Of a DNA stretch of 64,000 nucleotides, positions 30,120-40,404 are shown piece after piece; position 1 is the first letter of the stretch; each line of letters starts with the position of its first letter. Below the pieces are notes generated by a model, which was not told the DNA's origin, did not search any database, and saw only the letters and a program-made list of their open reading frames with translations. The position numbers were made by a program, and so were the translations under genes. The stretch is from Gammaproteobacteria bacterium (lineage in GTDB: Bacteria; Pseudomonadota; Gammaproteobacteria; Pseudomonadales; Cellvibrionaceae): assembly GCA_004173475.1 (NCBI GenBank), contig SEBU01000005.1, forward strand, positions 430,974 through 494,973, in the 5' to 3' direction.

Positions 30120-30523
30120 CGTTCCTGAGTTATTTTTTTTACCGAGCGAAGCGGAAATATTTATTCGTAATTTTGCTAAATTATTTTGCGCAGTAGCCTC
30201 ATGGGCGGCTAGTGGAAGCTGTGTTTGAAAAAATCACGCGCGATTTGCGCAGGTTCATTATTCATTTACTTTTAAAATATTTTCTATTTGATGATACACC
30301 ACGGTAGCTTGAATTCAACGGGCGTGCGTTACAGTATTCAACCGTGGACTTATAGGTGTAGGCATTCTCACTAAGCTGTTGCTTTTGACAAGTTAACCGA
30401 CTTTAACCCAACATATACTTAATAACTACCTAGTACCTTTAATTACTTTTGCCACTCTATACTCTGGAATATCAGGCTAAAAAATTTACGATTAATAGCT
30501 GTGCCGGCTTTAACGGTTCATAG

Positions 30524-30548
30524 AAAATGCCCAACTAGCAGGCATTTT
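30524..30548. terminator. terminator-like hairpin
   Basis: AAAATGCC...GGCATTTT inverted repeat in an intergenic region. Confidence 0.4.
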
Positions 30549-30897
30549 ATTTTCCAGATGGCTAATGCTGTGACCCGCAACATTAGTTTCTGGCGGTTGA
30601 GGAAGATATTTGCCAACGAAGGAATATCAACATCATCAAGCCAATTGCGGTGAGACCAAACACTTCCATCACTCCTCCCAGAGCCTGTTGTTTTAAAGTG
30701 TGCTTTTCAGCTGGATAAAAAGGGGAAACACATAATTGAGCCTCCACTTTAGCCAATTCCGTCGCCGTTCTCCAGACGATAAAACACATCTGTCGTGTGA
30801 GACATATCCTACAAAATAAAACTTCTACCAGCATAAAAAGGTCGCGCGTTAGGGACCTTAGGAAATAAATCAAGTGAAGGTAAGTAACCAGATGGGT

Positions 30898-32562
30898 TTA
30901 CTCAATCGAGAAAAATGCACTTGCATAAGCCGGTAGCGAAAGGTTCTTTCCCGGTATTTCGCCAACTGAATCGTTCATGGTTTTAAAGGGAGTTAATCTA
31001 AGATTTTCAGTGAGGGGAAATGAAATTGCAGTGGATGATAAATTAAACGTAGCCAGAATAGCTTGTTCATGAAAGCGACGCACAAACATCAAGGTGTCCG
31101 AGGGAGAATCTATAAATTTTATATCACCCCACAAAAGTGCCGGTTGATCTTTTCGCCAGGCTAAAAATTTTCTGTAGGCATTTAACACCGAATTCTCATC
31201 AGTCTCCTGGATATCCACAGCAAGAGGCAGATGTGTTTTTGCAACGGGAAGCCAGGTTTTTGCTTTGGAAAAACCTGCGTTTACATCCTTCGCATTCCAC
31301 GGCATAGGCGTTCGGCAACCATCTCGACCTTTAAACTTTGGCCAAAAAGCGATTCCATAAGGATCTTGCAATTGGTGTTGTTCAATGTCGGCCTCCGGTA
31401 AACCTAATTCTTCACCTTGATACGAACATACACTTCCACGCAACGAAAATAATAATTGGTTTAACATTTTTGCCATCGCTGGAGCTTGTTCCTCACCGCC
31501 CCAGCGAGACATTACACGGGCAACATCGTGGTTGCCAAATGCCCAGCATGGCCAACCTTCAAAAAGTTTACTCTCAAGCGCCTCGATTGTTTCCCGAACA
31601 TGAGATGCAGATAAGGTATCGACGAGTAATTCAAAACTATAAGCCATATGCAAACGTGAATTGCCGCTGGTGTATTCCGCCATCGCTGTCAATGAATCAT
31701 CCGAAGAAATTTCACCGAGCGTGACGGATCCAGGATATCGATCCATAAGCGCACGCAAAGCTTCCAGAAATAAAATATTTTCGGGACGAGTGTTATCGTA
31801 AACATGCCGCTGGAATGCGTAGGGGTTATCTTCTCTGAAACCGCGTCCTTTGCGTTCTTCAACAGGCTTAACCGGATTGGAGCGCAACTCTCGATCATGG
31901 AAACAAAAGTTTATTGCGTCCAAACGTAAACCATCCACACCCCGCTTCAACCAGAACTCTACTTCCTCCAAGATATGTGTTTGCACAGCCGGACAGTGGT
32001 AATTTAAATCCGGTTGAGATTTTAGAAAATTGTGCAAATAAAATTGACAGCGACGCGGCTCCCATTCCCACGCTGAACCACCAAAAATCGAAAGCCAATT
32101 ATTGGGTGGCGTACCATCTGGTTTTGCATCTGCCCACACATACCAGTCTGCTTTTTCATTATTTGTAGACTCACGGCTTTCTTGAAACCAGGCGTGCTGA
32201 TCCGAGGTATGACTTAAGACTTGATCAATAATAATTTTAATATTTCGCGCATGCGCCTGCGCAATTAATTCATCAAAATCTGCTAGCGAACCAAATATCG
32301 GATCGATCACGCGATAATCGGCGATATCGTATCCAAAATCTTTCATGGGTGATTTAAAAAATGGTGAAATCCAAATTGCATCTACACCAAGACTCGATAT
32401 GTAATCTAGCTTCTTAATAATACCGGGCAAATCCCCTATGCCATCGTTGTTAGTATCAAGCAAGCTACGGGGATAGATTTGATAAATTACGGCGCCACGC
32501 CACCAAGGTGCGGTTTCGTAGGAACGTTGTTCTGAAGTTGATTTTGTAAAAGAGGATTGCAT
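30898..32562 (-). CDS. GH13 family alpha-glucosidase
   Basis: WWRGAVIYQIYPRSLLDTNNDGIGDLPGI; GVDGLRLDAINF; FGNHDVARVMSRW; GEELGLPEADI. Confidence 0.95.
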   Translation of the reverse strand: MQSSFTKSTSEQRSYETAPWWRGAVIYQIYPRSLLDTNNDGIGDLPGIIKKLDYISSLGVDAIWISPFFKSPMKDFGYDIADYRVIDPIFGSLADFDELIAQAHARNIKIIIDQVLSHTSDQHAWFQESRESTNNEKADWYVWADAKPDGTPPNNWLSIFGGSAWEWEPRRCQFYLHNFLKSQPDLNYHCPAVQTHILEEVEFWLKRGVDGLRLDAINFCFHDRELRSNPVKPVEERKGRGFREDNPYAFQRHVYDNTRPENILFLEALRALMDRYPGSVTLGEISSDDSLTAMAEYTSGNSRLHMAYSFELLVDTLSASHVRETIEALESKLFEGWPCWAFGNHDVARVMSRWGGEEQAPAMAKMLNQLLFSLRGSVCSYQGEELGLPEADIEQHQLQDPYGIAFWPKFKGRDGCRTPMPWNAKDVNAGFSKAKTWLPVAKTHLPLAVDIQETDENSVLNAYRKFLAWRKDQPALLWGDIKFIDSPSDTLMFVRRFHEQAILATFNLSSTAISFPLTENLRLTPFKTMNDSVGEIPGKNLSLPAYASAFFSIE

Positions 32563-32654
32563 GAATACACCTTGCGGACCTGAAGTTTCTCACTACTAGT
32601 CATGAGCATCTGCAGATGCTGCCACTGCGTTACCGGCAGGGCAGCTCAATCAAT

Positions 32655-33857
32655 TTAATTGCTATCTCGCAATGCGGTTGCAACTGGTAACCGAGCGGCA
32701 CGAATCGCAGGAAAGAATCCGCCGATGAAACCTATAACCGCTGCAAAAATAACGCCTTGCTTCAGGAGCGCCGGCGTCACAGCAAAATCAAATACCACTT
32801 GGCTGAAACTCGAAAAATTTAATGTTGAAACGGTGTAGCCATTAAATAAAAAATAAACCACAGCTGAACCAATTGCACCGCCTAAAAATGCTAATACGAG
32901 AGATTCAAATAGAGTGGACGCAGCAACCGGAAAAGCGCCAAAACCTAATGCACGCAAGGTCGCAATTTCACGTGTTCTCGCAGACACAGAGGTGTACATG
33001 GTATTAATCGCGCCGAAAATTGCGCCAAGCGCCATAATCATTGCCAAAGGATAACCGATGACTTTTATGAACGTACTTAGCGCGGCGGATTGTTCTGCCA
33101 GATATTCGCTTTCCAATCGCGCATCTAAGGTTAGTTTTGGGTCTGCTGCTATGGCGTCTTTTAAAATACTCAGCGATTGAGTATTTTCCAATTTGGCACG
33201 TATCGTTTGGTAGCTATTGCCACGCCTATAAACTGCCTGCAAAATTTTTGCATCGCACCACAATTCAGATTCCGCGAGACTACCGCCAGCTTCAAACACA
33301 CCTACAACTTGCCACAAGGTTTGGCCGAATTTAATGCTCGACCGCAAAGCCAAATTATTAAATTGTTTTTGTGCAGCACGACCAACAATCAACTCATTTT
33401 TTCCAAGCTCAAAATTACGCCCTTCTACAATTTTAAAATTGTCGCGAACTTTAAATGCAGCCTCCTGAACGCCTCGTAACGAAACATTCGCCGAGCTATT
33501 GGTTGATTTTTTACTGATATCTACCACCACAAATAATTCTGCTGATGCTAAGGGAGTATCGCCATCTTTTTTAATACCTGGCATGTTGGACACTAGCTGG
33601 GATTGCTCGTAACTCAAACCGCTACTCATTTCCGAAGTCGCACCCGAACGCATGATAATGACCGAGTCTTCAGAGGTAGCGCTAGTCATAGTGCGCTGAA
33701 ATCCCGCCGCCATGGACAGCACGCCGATGAACACACCAACAACACAGGCTACGCCAAAAATCGCAACCAGCGATGTACCTAGTCGCTGACCGATGTTGCG
33801 CATATTCATCGCGCTCACTATAAATATCTGTGCAAGCCAATTTATGAGCATGATCAA
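32655..33857 (-). CDS. ABC transporter permease (MacB/FtsX-type)
   Basis: N-terminal TM, periplasmic region, C-terminal FtsX fold (INTMYTSVSARTREIATLRALGF). Confidence 0.92.
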   Translation of the reverse strand: MIMLINWLAQIFIVSAMNMRNIGQRLGTSLVAIFGVACVVGVFIGVLSMAAGFQRTMTSATSEDSVIIMRSGATSEMSSGLSYEQSQLVSNMPGIKKDGDTPLASAELFVVVDISKKSTNSSANVSLRGVQEAAFKVRDNFKIVEGRNFELGKNELIVGRAAQKQFNNLALRSSIKFGQTLWQVVGVFEAGGSLAESELWCDAKILQAVYRRGNSYQTIRAKLENTQSLSILKDAIAADPKLTLDARLESEYLAEQSAALSTFIKVIGYPLAMIMALGAIFGAINTMYTSVSARTREIATLRALGFGAFPVAASTLFESLVLAFLGGAIGSAVVYFLFNGYTVSTLNFSSFSQVVFDFAVTPALLKQGVIFAAVIGFIGGFFPAIRAARLPVATALRDSN

Positions 33858-35023
33858 TTCCTCCGCAGCGCGCTAATAATGTTCAAGCGCAACCCTTGGA
33901 GCGCAGGCACAGCGCCTGTGACTAAACCCAAGGCCATAACCCAACACAGGCCAGCCGCTAAAATACTGGTCGACATATCTAAACCAGGTAAGGTGCCCGA
34001 AATTTTTTCCGCATTAAGAACCAATATTAATTTAGCCAAACCTAAACCTAAAACGCCCCCCAACAGGCAAATCAAAATCGCTTCGCTCAACACCATAAGC
34101 ATTACCGTCAAGTCAGAAAAACCCAAGGTTTTTAATATCGCAAGCTCGGGAATGCGTTCGCGAAAACTTTGCGCCATTGAATTGCCAGCAACTAACAACA
34201 TAGTGAAAAATACCGCACTTAGAATCAATGTTGTTATCAAACCTATATCGCCAAATTGTTTAGCGAATGATTTTGAAAATTCTTTTTCACTGTCGGTTTT
34301 GGTTTCCGTAGCAGAATTTTCAAATAAAGCATCAACCGCAGCAGCGATGCGCGCAGATTCTTTCGGGTTTTTGACCTTTATGATCATCCAACCGATGGTG
34401 CCCTCACCAAACTGCCGGGCCTTATCAAAATAATCGTAGTGGAAAAACATCGCATTCTCGCGACCACCCGTCGTTTTTTCGGTAAAAATTCCTTCGATAA
34501 CAAACTCCCACGCGGTACTTCCGTTTTTTTGCGCAAACATACCAATCAATGGAACACGATCACCTACTTTCCAGTGATATTTTGCCGCCAGTCCACTCCC
34601 TATCACAGCACCAATCCTATTAGCCTTCCAAGCTTTTAATTGCTCGGGAGGAAGCGATAAAGTTTCTTTGTAAATATCGAAATACTCTTCTGCATTAACA
34701 GGAAACTGCGGGAATTGATTTCTTTTGTCCTGGTAATAGCCACCAAACCAATTGGCCATGGTTACTGTATCCACGCCATCTAAAGCTTTAACTTTATTAA
34801 CGTAGCTGAACGGCAGTGGCATTATCAATGTTACTTTATTGATAGTGACCAACCTGTCTTCACCTGCGATTTTTGCACCGCCATCAAAAGCCGCACTTAA
34901 AGAGCGCAATAAACCGAATAATAAAAATGCCACCATGATCGAAAGAATCGTCAAAGTAGTGCGCACTTTTTTTCGTGTTAAATTCTTATAAATAAAATAA
35001 AGATATTTCATGTCACACCTCAA
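33854..35023 (-). CDS. ABC transporter permease (MacB/FtsX-type)
   Basis: RKKVRTTLTILSIMVAFLLFGLL; FRERIPELAILKTLGFSD; overlaps the next permease start by 4 nt. Confidence 0.92.
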   Translation of the reverse strand: MRCDMKYLYFIYKNLTRKKVRTTLTILSIMVAFLLFGLLRSLSAAFDGGAKIAGEDRLVTINKVTLIMPLPFSYVNKVKALDGVDTVTMANWFGGYYQDKRNQFPQFPVNAEEYFDIYKETLSLPPEQLKAWKANRIGAVIGSGLAAKYHWKVGDRVPLIGMFAQKNGSTAWEFVIEGIFTEKTTGGRENAMFFHYDYFDKARQFGEGTIGWMIIKVKNPKESARIAAAVDALFENSATETKTDSEKEFSKSFAKQFGDIGLITTLILSAVFFTMLLVAGNSMAQSFRERIPELAILKTLGFSDLTVMLMVLSEAILICLLGGVLGLGLAKLILVLNAEKISGTLPGLDMSTSILAAGLCWVMALGLVTGAVPALQGLRLNIISALRRN

Positions 35024-35025
35024 TC

Positions 35026-35778
35026 TTATTCTGGAAGGAGTTGGCCTTTATCGAGATGTAAAGTACGACGAGCATGATCTGCTGCACGCGGGTCGTGAGT
35101 AACCATGATGATAGTTTTTTGTTGCCGTTGATTTAACTCTTGCATAAGCGCAAGGATTTCATCAGCCGTTGCACGGTCCAGGTCACCGGTGGGTTCATCG
35201 CACAACAGTAAATTAGGGTCGCTTACCAATGCTCTTGCTATGGCAACACGCTGTTCCTGCCCGCCAGATAATTCGCGCGGGTAATGTTTAGCGCGTTCAC
35301 TTAAGCCTACTAAATCCAAAGCAGCAGCAACATGAAGCTTACGCTCCTTGCTACTCAAATTGGTCAGCAACAACGGTAGTTCAACATTTTTTTCTGCGGT
35401 GAGTACCGGCATCAAATTATAAAATTGAAAAATAAAACCTACGTTGTGAGCGCGCCATTTAGTGAGTTGCGCTGCGGAAAACTTATCGATCCGTTGGCCG
35501 GCAATTAGTAATTCACCAGAGGTAGGACTATCAAGACCGCCGAGCAGATTTAACAAGGTTGTTTTTCCAGAACCTGAAGGCCCCATTAAGGCCACAAAAT
35601 CACCGACGTTAATTTCAAGGTTCATATCCGTTAAAACCGGCACCAGCTCCTTACCTTTTTTATATAACTTGCTGACATTTTTTAAACTGACTAAAACGTC
35701 GTTGTCGGCTACTGGCGCAGTAGCAGTAGTCGAAGTTGAGCTTGATGTTATTGAATCTGACTTTATTGAATCTGGCAT
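35026..35778 (-). CDS. ABC transporter ATP-binding protein (LolD/MacB-type)
   Basis: [18 protein letters not shown] Walker [16 protein letters not shown] signature; [11 protein letters not shown] Walker B. Confidence 0.97.
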   Translation of the reverse strand: MPDSIKSDSITSSSTSTTATAPVADNDVLVSLKNVSKLYKKGKELVPVLTDMNLEINVGDFVALMGPSGSGKTTLLNLLGGLDSPTSGELLIAGQRIDKFSAAQLTKWRAHNVGFIFQFYNLMPVLTAEKNVELPLLLTNLSSKERKLHVAAALDLVGLSERAKHYPRELSGGQEQRVAIARALVSDPNLLLCDEPTGDLDRATADEILALMQELNQRQQKTIIMVTHDPRAADHARRTLHLDKGQLLPE

Positions 35779-35798
35779 AGTCCCTCCGTTAATGCGAT

Positions 35799-35830
35799 TA
35801 AAAAAAATGCGCAGTTTAAGCTGCGCATTT
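35799..35830 (-). terminator. intrinsic terminator-like hairpin inside the ABC export operon
   Basis: Minus strand AAAATGCGCAG-cttaaa-CTGCGCATTTTTTTT: perfect 11-bp stem with U8 tract, 6 nt after the HlyD gene stop. Confidence 0.8.
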
Positions 35831-35836
35831 TAGATT

Positions 35837-37057
35837 CTATTCCTGGATAACTTTGGTTCCATTTTTTAACTGGGGTGATACTTCTACTACGAAATCCTCC
35901 CCGGCGCTCAGGCCCTCGGAGATATAAACATCGCTACCGTAGCTTGCATTAAGTTTTACTTTACGCTGTTGCAAGACCCCATCTTTAACGACGAAAATAA
36001 ATTTATTTTCATCCACAGACCGCACCGCAGTAGTGGGTACACGAATTCCTAGCGGCACTTTCGGTTTTGGTTTTTCAGCTGGTTCCGGGTTTAAAAAGGA
36101 CACTTTCACACCCATGTCTGGAAGTATGCGCGGATCGAGGTTCTCGAAGGCAACGCGTACCTTCACTGTCGCTTTCTGGCGATCTGCCGTTGGAATAATG
36201 GCAGCAACTTTTGCAGGAATTTTCCACTCCGGGTAAGCTTCCAGCATTGCTTCTGCTAATTGCCCAGCATGCACACGCTGAATATAGGATTCGTTTACAT
36301 CAACCTCGATTTCGAGTGAGGTCATATCGACCAGGGTACAAATACCTGTGCGAGTGAAACCACTACCGGCGGAAATAGGCGAAATCATTTCTCCAGGCTG
36401 GGAAGTTTTTGCAATGACCACACCAGTGAACGGAGCGCGCAAAATATAATCATCCAAATTTTGTTTTTGTTGCGCTAACAATTTTTCGCTTACATTCACC
36501 ATTTCTTCACGATTTTTAAGTTGAGCTCTTAGTGAGTCGTGAGTCGCCCTGGCCGAATCAAATGCGGACTGGCTGACCAACTGCCTTTCCATGAGCAAAT
36601 TGTTTCGATCAAAATTTAATTTGGCTTCGGTAACACGAGCTCGTGTTTCAACAACTTGTGCCTTGGCAGCATCAAGCTCCGCTTTGGTAACATCAAAACT
36701 TTTTCTGGCGTTAATGTCCTCGAGGCGCGCAACAATCTGATTTTTTTCAACCGTCATGCCCTCTTCTATAAGCACCTCAACAACCTTACCCGTTACCTTA
36801 GAGGAAACGTTAGCCTGGCGTCGCGCGACAACATAACCGGTTGCGTCGAGAACGCTCGCAGACGCCGGATCAACCGTAGCCATACGCGCCATTTGTACCT
36901 TAACCGGCACTGGTGCCGCTTCTGAAAAAAGCTGATAGCTAACGAATATCACCAGCAACAATACCGCAGCGCCAGCAATCCAGGGCCAAATCGAACGCGA
37001 GGAGCTAGCATTGCGATCAATCCGCAACTGGGACAAAAGTTCACTTTTACTATTCAC
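35837..37057 (-). CDS. HlyD/RND-type periplasmic adaptor
   Basis: N-terminal TM; VSSKVTGKVVEVLIEEGMTVEKNQIVARLED biotinyl-lipoyl motif; ILRAPFTGVVIAK. Confidence 0.93.
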   Translation of the reverse strand: MNSKSELLSQLRIDRNASSSRSIWPWIAGAAVLLLVIFVSYQLFSEAAPVPVKVQMARMATVDPASASVLDATGYVVARRQANVSSKVTGKVVEVLIEEGMTVEKNQIVARLEDINARKSFDVTKAELDAAKAQVVETRARVTEAKLNFDRNNLLMERQLVSQSAFDSARATHDSLRAQLKNREEMVNVSEKLLAQQKQNLDDYILRAPFTGVVIAKTSQPGEMISPISAGSGFTRTGICTLVDMTSLEIEVDVNESYIQRVHAGQLAEAMLEAYPEWKIPAKVAAIIPTADRQKATVKVRVAFENLDPRILPDMGVKVSFLNPEPAEKPKPKVPLGIRVPTTAVRSVDENKFIFVVKDGVLQQRKVKLNASYGSDVYISEGLSAGEDFVVEVSPQLKNGTKVIQE

Positions 37058-37613
37058 GAATACCGTCCTAACAAACTGATTGGGCTAAATCGGTGGAGAC
37101 ATTGAGTCTTGAGGCCACCATATAATAGTGAGCGACATTCTAAAGGAGTCCAGCCGAGCATGCATCCCACAAACGCAGGAACCTGCCCGTTGAAAACGTG
37201 ATTGCAAAATACCAGCTCGTAGGCCACGCCAATAGGTTAAGACCACGTTTTTAACGAACAGTTATCAAGCTTAAAGTTAACAGGTGATTAACCACACAAA
37301 TCATATGTCCAAAAAACGATCATTCAATGATCATTTTTATGGCGAGCAGACTAATTCTGACAAAGCATAATTTTCAAAACGATGGCGCTTAAATTATTTA
37401 TAATCCAAACCTGAACCGTAAACTAAAACAATATTGCTGCAAATTTAAACATGCTGAAAAAAATTAGTTAAGGCTTAGTAAGTGGAAATGGACTACGTAG
37501 ATTTATTTTGTCGAGGTGCAAGGGAGCTTTAGAAAGAATATGAACTAACTATCAGTAGATTCCCGGCAAGCAGATTCTGAAAAATACATTTATGACCCGC
37601 TGACATGATTTAA

Positions 37614-38528
37614 TTAAAAGGTCACAACTTCTGCCTTAAGAACTCTCACATTTCCGCTATCATCACGTATTTGTTCCACGCTTTTATAGCGACCATTAGC
37701 AGCAATACGTTTTGCCAAAAACTCTCCCTGCCCCAACCCGCACTCAAAAATTAAACATCCGCCAGTGCGTAAATAAGCAGGCGATAGCTCAATTAATTGA
37801 TTAAAAATGGATAATCCAAAGGGGCCTGCGTTGAATGCCTCCTCCGGTTCATGCAGGGAAATTTCCTCTGCCATATACTTTACTTTTGCGGAGGTAATAT
37901 AGGGAGGAGCGCTTAAGATGATATCGACCGCACCCTTCAAACTATCAAAGGGACTAAATAAATCAGCGTTATAAAATGTTGCCCGACCCGATAACTCAAA
38001 ATGCTCTGCGTTAACCTTTGCAGCGGCTATCGCGGGGGCATAGATATCTGATCCTAATACGCGAACGTGTTTGCAATGATGGGCCGCCGCTAAAGCTACA
38101 GTGCCAATCCCTGTGCACAAATCTATTAGTAAAGCATCAGATTGATTTGAATGACTTGCCAAAGTTTGGATAGCTACGTTGGCTAAAAGCTCTGTTTCTT
38201 TTCTTGGAATATACAATCCTTTATTAACAATATATTCCATACCAAGAAAATGTTGGCGCTCGGTAAGGTGCGCCAAAGGAACACCAGCCAGACGTTGTGC
38301 GACAAGTTCATTGAGATATTCAAATTGCTTATCACTTAAAGTTGGTAATTGAAGTTGAGCGGCAACAATCGGCGACACATGGCTATCTGTAGCTAAATGC
38401 CACAATGCGCGTAAGGTATTTTCAGGATTCTCTTCACTTTTATCGGGCAGAATAGTTAAATCTTTTAAGCGATCTAATAAAAGCGCAAAGTTATTTTCGT
38501 GTGCCAAAATCCTGTTCTCCCAATACAC
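37614..38528 (-). CDS. PrmC/HemK-like class I methyltransferase with modified NPPY motif
   Basis: IDLCTGIGTVALAAAHH SAM motif; VDIILSAPPYITSAKVKYMAEEI...EPEEAFNAGPFGL (PrmC-like, N->A at NPPY). Confidence 0.85.
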   Translation of the reverse strand: MYWENRILAHENNFALLLDRLKDLTILPDKSEENPENTLRALWHLATDSHVSPIVAAQLQLPTLSDKQFEYLNELVAQRLAGVPLAHLTERQHFLGMEYIVNKGLYIPRKETELLANVAIQTLASHSNQSDALLIDLCTGIGTVALAAAHHCKHVRVLGSDIYAPAIAAAKVNAEHFELSGRATFYNADLFSPFDSLKGAVDIILSAPPYITSAKVKYMAEEISLHEPEEAFNAGPFGLSIFNQLIELSPAYLRTGGCLIFECGLGQGEFLAKRIAANGRYKSVEQIRDDSGNVRVLKAEVVTF

Positions 38529-38565
38529 ATTATATTAAATTTTATTTGTAAAAATCTGTGTGCTT

Positions 38566-38991
38566 TTATTGTGATGTTAACTGAAGCTGGATTGATTGAT
38601 CTCCTATCAAGAGCGAAGTTTTGGAATAGGTAAGTTTTTCACGAATTTTACCTTCCTGGAAATGTAGTACATCAACACCGCGTCTTGTTTCTAGCTCACC
38701 TTTATATGAGGACTCCAAAGATGGCCATTCTAGCAACCATCGAAACAATGCCTTTTGAGCTTGATCATCCACGAAAATATCTTCTGCAATAAAACGAAAG
38801 TTACCGTGTTTTAGGAACCAGGGAGTCCAGGCGCGCCGTAACGCGGATTTTCCCCTAATGATTTGGCCAGTCCAATTTTCAAAAACAACATCTTCGTGCA
38901 TCAATTCCATCACACCATCTAAATCATGTGCATCCCATGCCTGCAGCCAGGTTTTTATATTTGCTACTATTTCTGGACTGGAAAGATTCAT
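38566..38991 (-). CDS. SnoaL/NTF2-like protein
   Basis: IKTWLQAWDAHDLDGVMELMHEDVVFENWTGQIIRGKSALRRAW. Confidence 0.88.
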   Translation of the reverse strand: MNLSSPEIVANIKTWLQAWDAHDLDGVMELMHEDVVFENWTGQIIRGKSALRRAWTPWFLKHGNFRFIAEDIFVDDQAQKALFRWLLEWPSLESSYKGELETRRGVDVLHFQEGKIREKLTYSKTSLLIGDQSIQLQLTSQ

Positions 38992-40103
38992 AGCGCCTCA
39001 TCTGTGTCGCAGAAGCTCAAGAACCATTTTCTTTCATCGAATACTTCCGCTGGAACTTCGCCTTTTGCGAATAGAAAGAATCCATCATCCAACGAGCGGA
39101 GGCTAAAGCCTGTTTTTCGTAAACTATTGCGGGATAGCTGATCGCTGGTCATAACACACAGGGATGGAGCCCCTTGTTTAAGCGCGTAATTTACCGCAGC
39201 GCTAAACAACATACGTAAATGTTTTTCATCGCGGTACTCGGGGAACAAGTCCCAATCCATAAGTTGGAAATCTTTAATTATTTCAGAATCATTTAATTTG
39301 ATGATGGCGTAGCCAACCAAACCCCGTTTGTGATGTAAATGCAGCACACCAAAATGCGACTTGGGATTCAAATCATAACGCCAACGGCAAAATTCTGCGG
39401 AACGTAGCGCAATATTTGCTGAACGTGGTTGATAGTGAGAGCTGTTAAAAAAAAGTTTCAACTGTTCAGTATTATCGCTCACCGCCAGTTCGTAATCTTG
39501 CGGAAGTGGAACCAAATGCGGCTTACGAAGTAAAAACAATGCCAGCGCAGCAGGTGGTGAAATCAACTTTATTAAAAATGCTGGCCAACCACGCACGCCT
39601 AAATAATTTTTTATGGAAAAGAGTATTTTAAAATGATGGCGGCAATTCATTGGCCGAAACAATCGGCGCACCATGGTATCGGACCTTTCATTAGAGCCCA
39701 TGGCCATAACGATAGGAAAAGTATGCTGCAAATGCAGATTCATCCACGCTCCTATGCCGCGCTTCCCATGATCAGGATGAACAACAATATCGGCCGCACG
39801 TATACCTTGGTATTCTCTATCACCGACTTTAATATTTATCGGCTCAGCGCCCACGGCACCTATCAATTGCCCCTGATAACGCAATACAAAAATATCGGAA
39901 ATATTATGTGTGAAATCAAAATAGCGCCAGGCGATAATTTCCGGACTCAAATTATCAACCATGCCAAAGCCAAGACACATTAGTTCACACAGAGCAGCAA
40001 AGTCCGCAGTGGTCGCGCGGTCATAACAACGGACCAATTCCGCCACGCTAAGCCCGAGCGAACTCGCCAGAACTTTGGTAATTTTATCGTAATTCTCTAT
40101 CAT
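38988..40103 (-). CDS. GNAT-fold acyltransferase
   Basis: GIRAADIVVHPDHGKRGIGAWMNLHLQ; 371 aa, second GNAT-like half plausible. Confidence 0.75.
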   Translation of the reverse strand: MIENYDKITKVLASSLGLSVAELVRCYDRATTADFAALCELMCLGFGMVDNLSPEIIAWRYFDFTHNISDIFVLRYQGQLIGAVGAEPINIKVGDREYQGIRAADIVVHPDHGKRGIGAWMNLHLQHTFPIVMAMGSNERSDTMVRRLFRPMNCRHHFKILFSIKNYLGVRGWPAFLIKLISPPAALALFLLRKPHLVPLPQDYELAVSDNTEQLKLFFNSSHYQPRSANIALRSAEFCRWRYDLNPKSHFGVLHLHHKRGLVGYAIIKLNDSEIIKDFQLMDWDLFPEYRDEKHLRMLFSAAVNYALKQGAPSLCVMTSDQLSRNSLRKTGFSLRSLDDGFFLFAKGEVPAEVFDERKWFLSFCDTDEAL

Positions 40104-40104
40104 C

Positions 40105-40365
40105 TTATTCCGTTAGCAAACCTTCTCGTCTGACCACATCGATAATATCAGCTGTGCTTCGTAAATTGGCTAATGCAGCTTCATTTAACGTAATCCCAAA
40201 ACGTTCATCCAGTTCAGCCATTAACAGGAGAACGCCCATTGAATCCCAAGCGCTAACATTGACCAGACGAGTATCGCTTGTGAGCGACCCCCGGTCGATA
40301 TTTAAAAGATCTTCTACCAGATTGAGTAACGCTGGAGTATTAATGTGTTGCTTTTCAACTGACAT
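40105..40365 (-). CDS. acyl carrier protein
   Basis: VSAWDSMGVLLLMAELDERFGI phosphopantetheine-type DSMG motif; 86 aa. Confidence 0.9.
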   Translation of the reverse strand: MSVEKQHINTPALLNLVEDLLNIDRGSLTSDTRLVNVSAWDSMGVLLLMAELDERFGITLNEAALANLRSTADIIDVVRREGLLTE

Positions 40366-40404
40366 ACTTTTTGGCCTTGATGTTGCCTGGAATTTGTATT
40401 TAAT

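Noticed and set aside
30583-30873. 96-aa minus ORF with a hydrophobic C-terminal segment
   Set aside because: Possible membrane protein, but composition and start context are unconvincing; not enough evidence to call.
33879-34433. 184-aa + ORF
   Set aside because: Antisense to the ABC permease gene; Lys/Pro/Thr-rich shadow translation.
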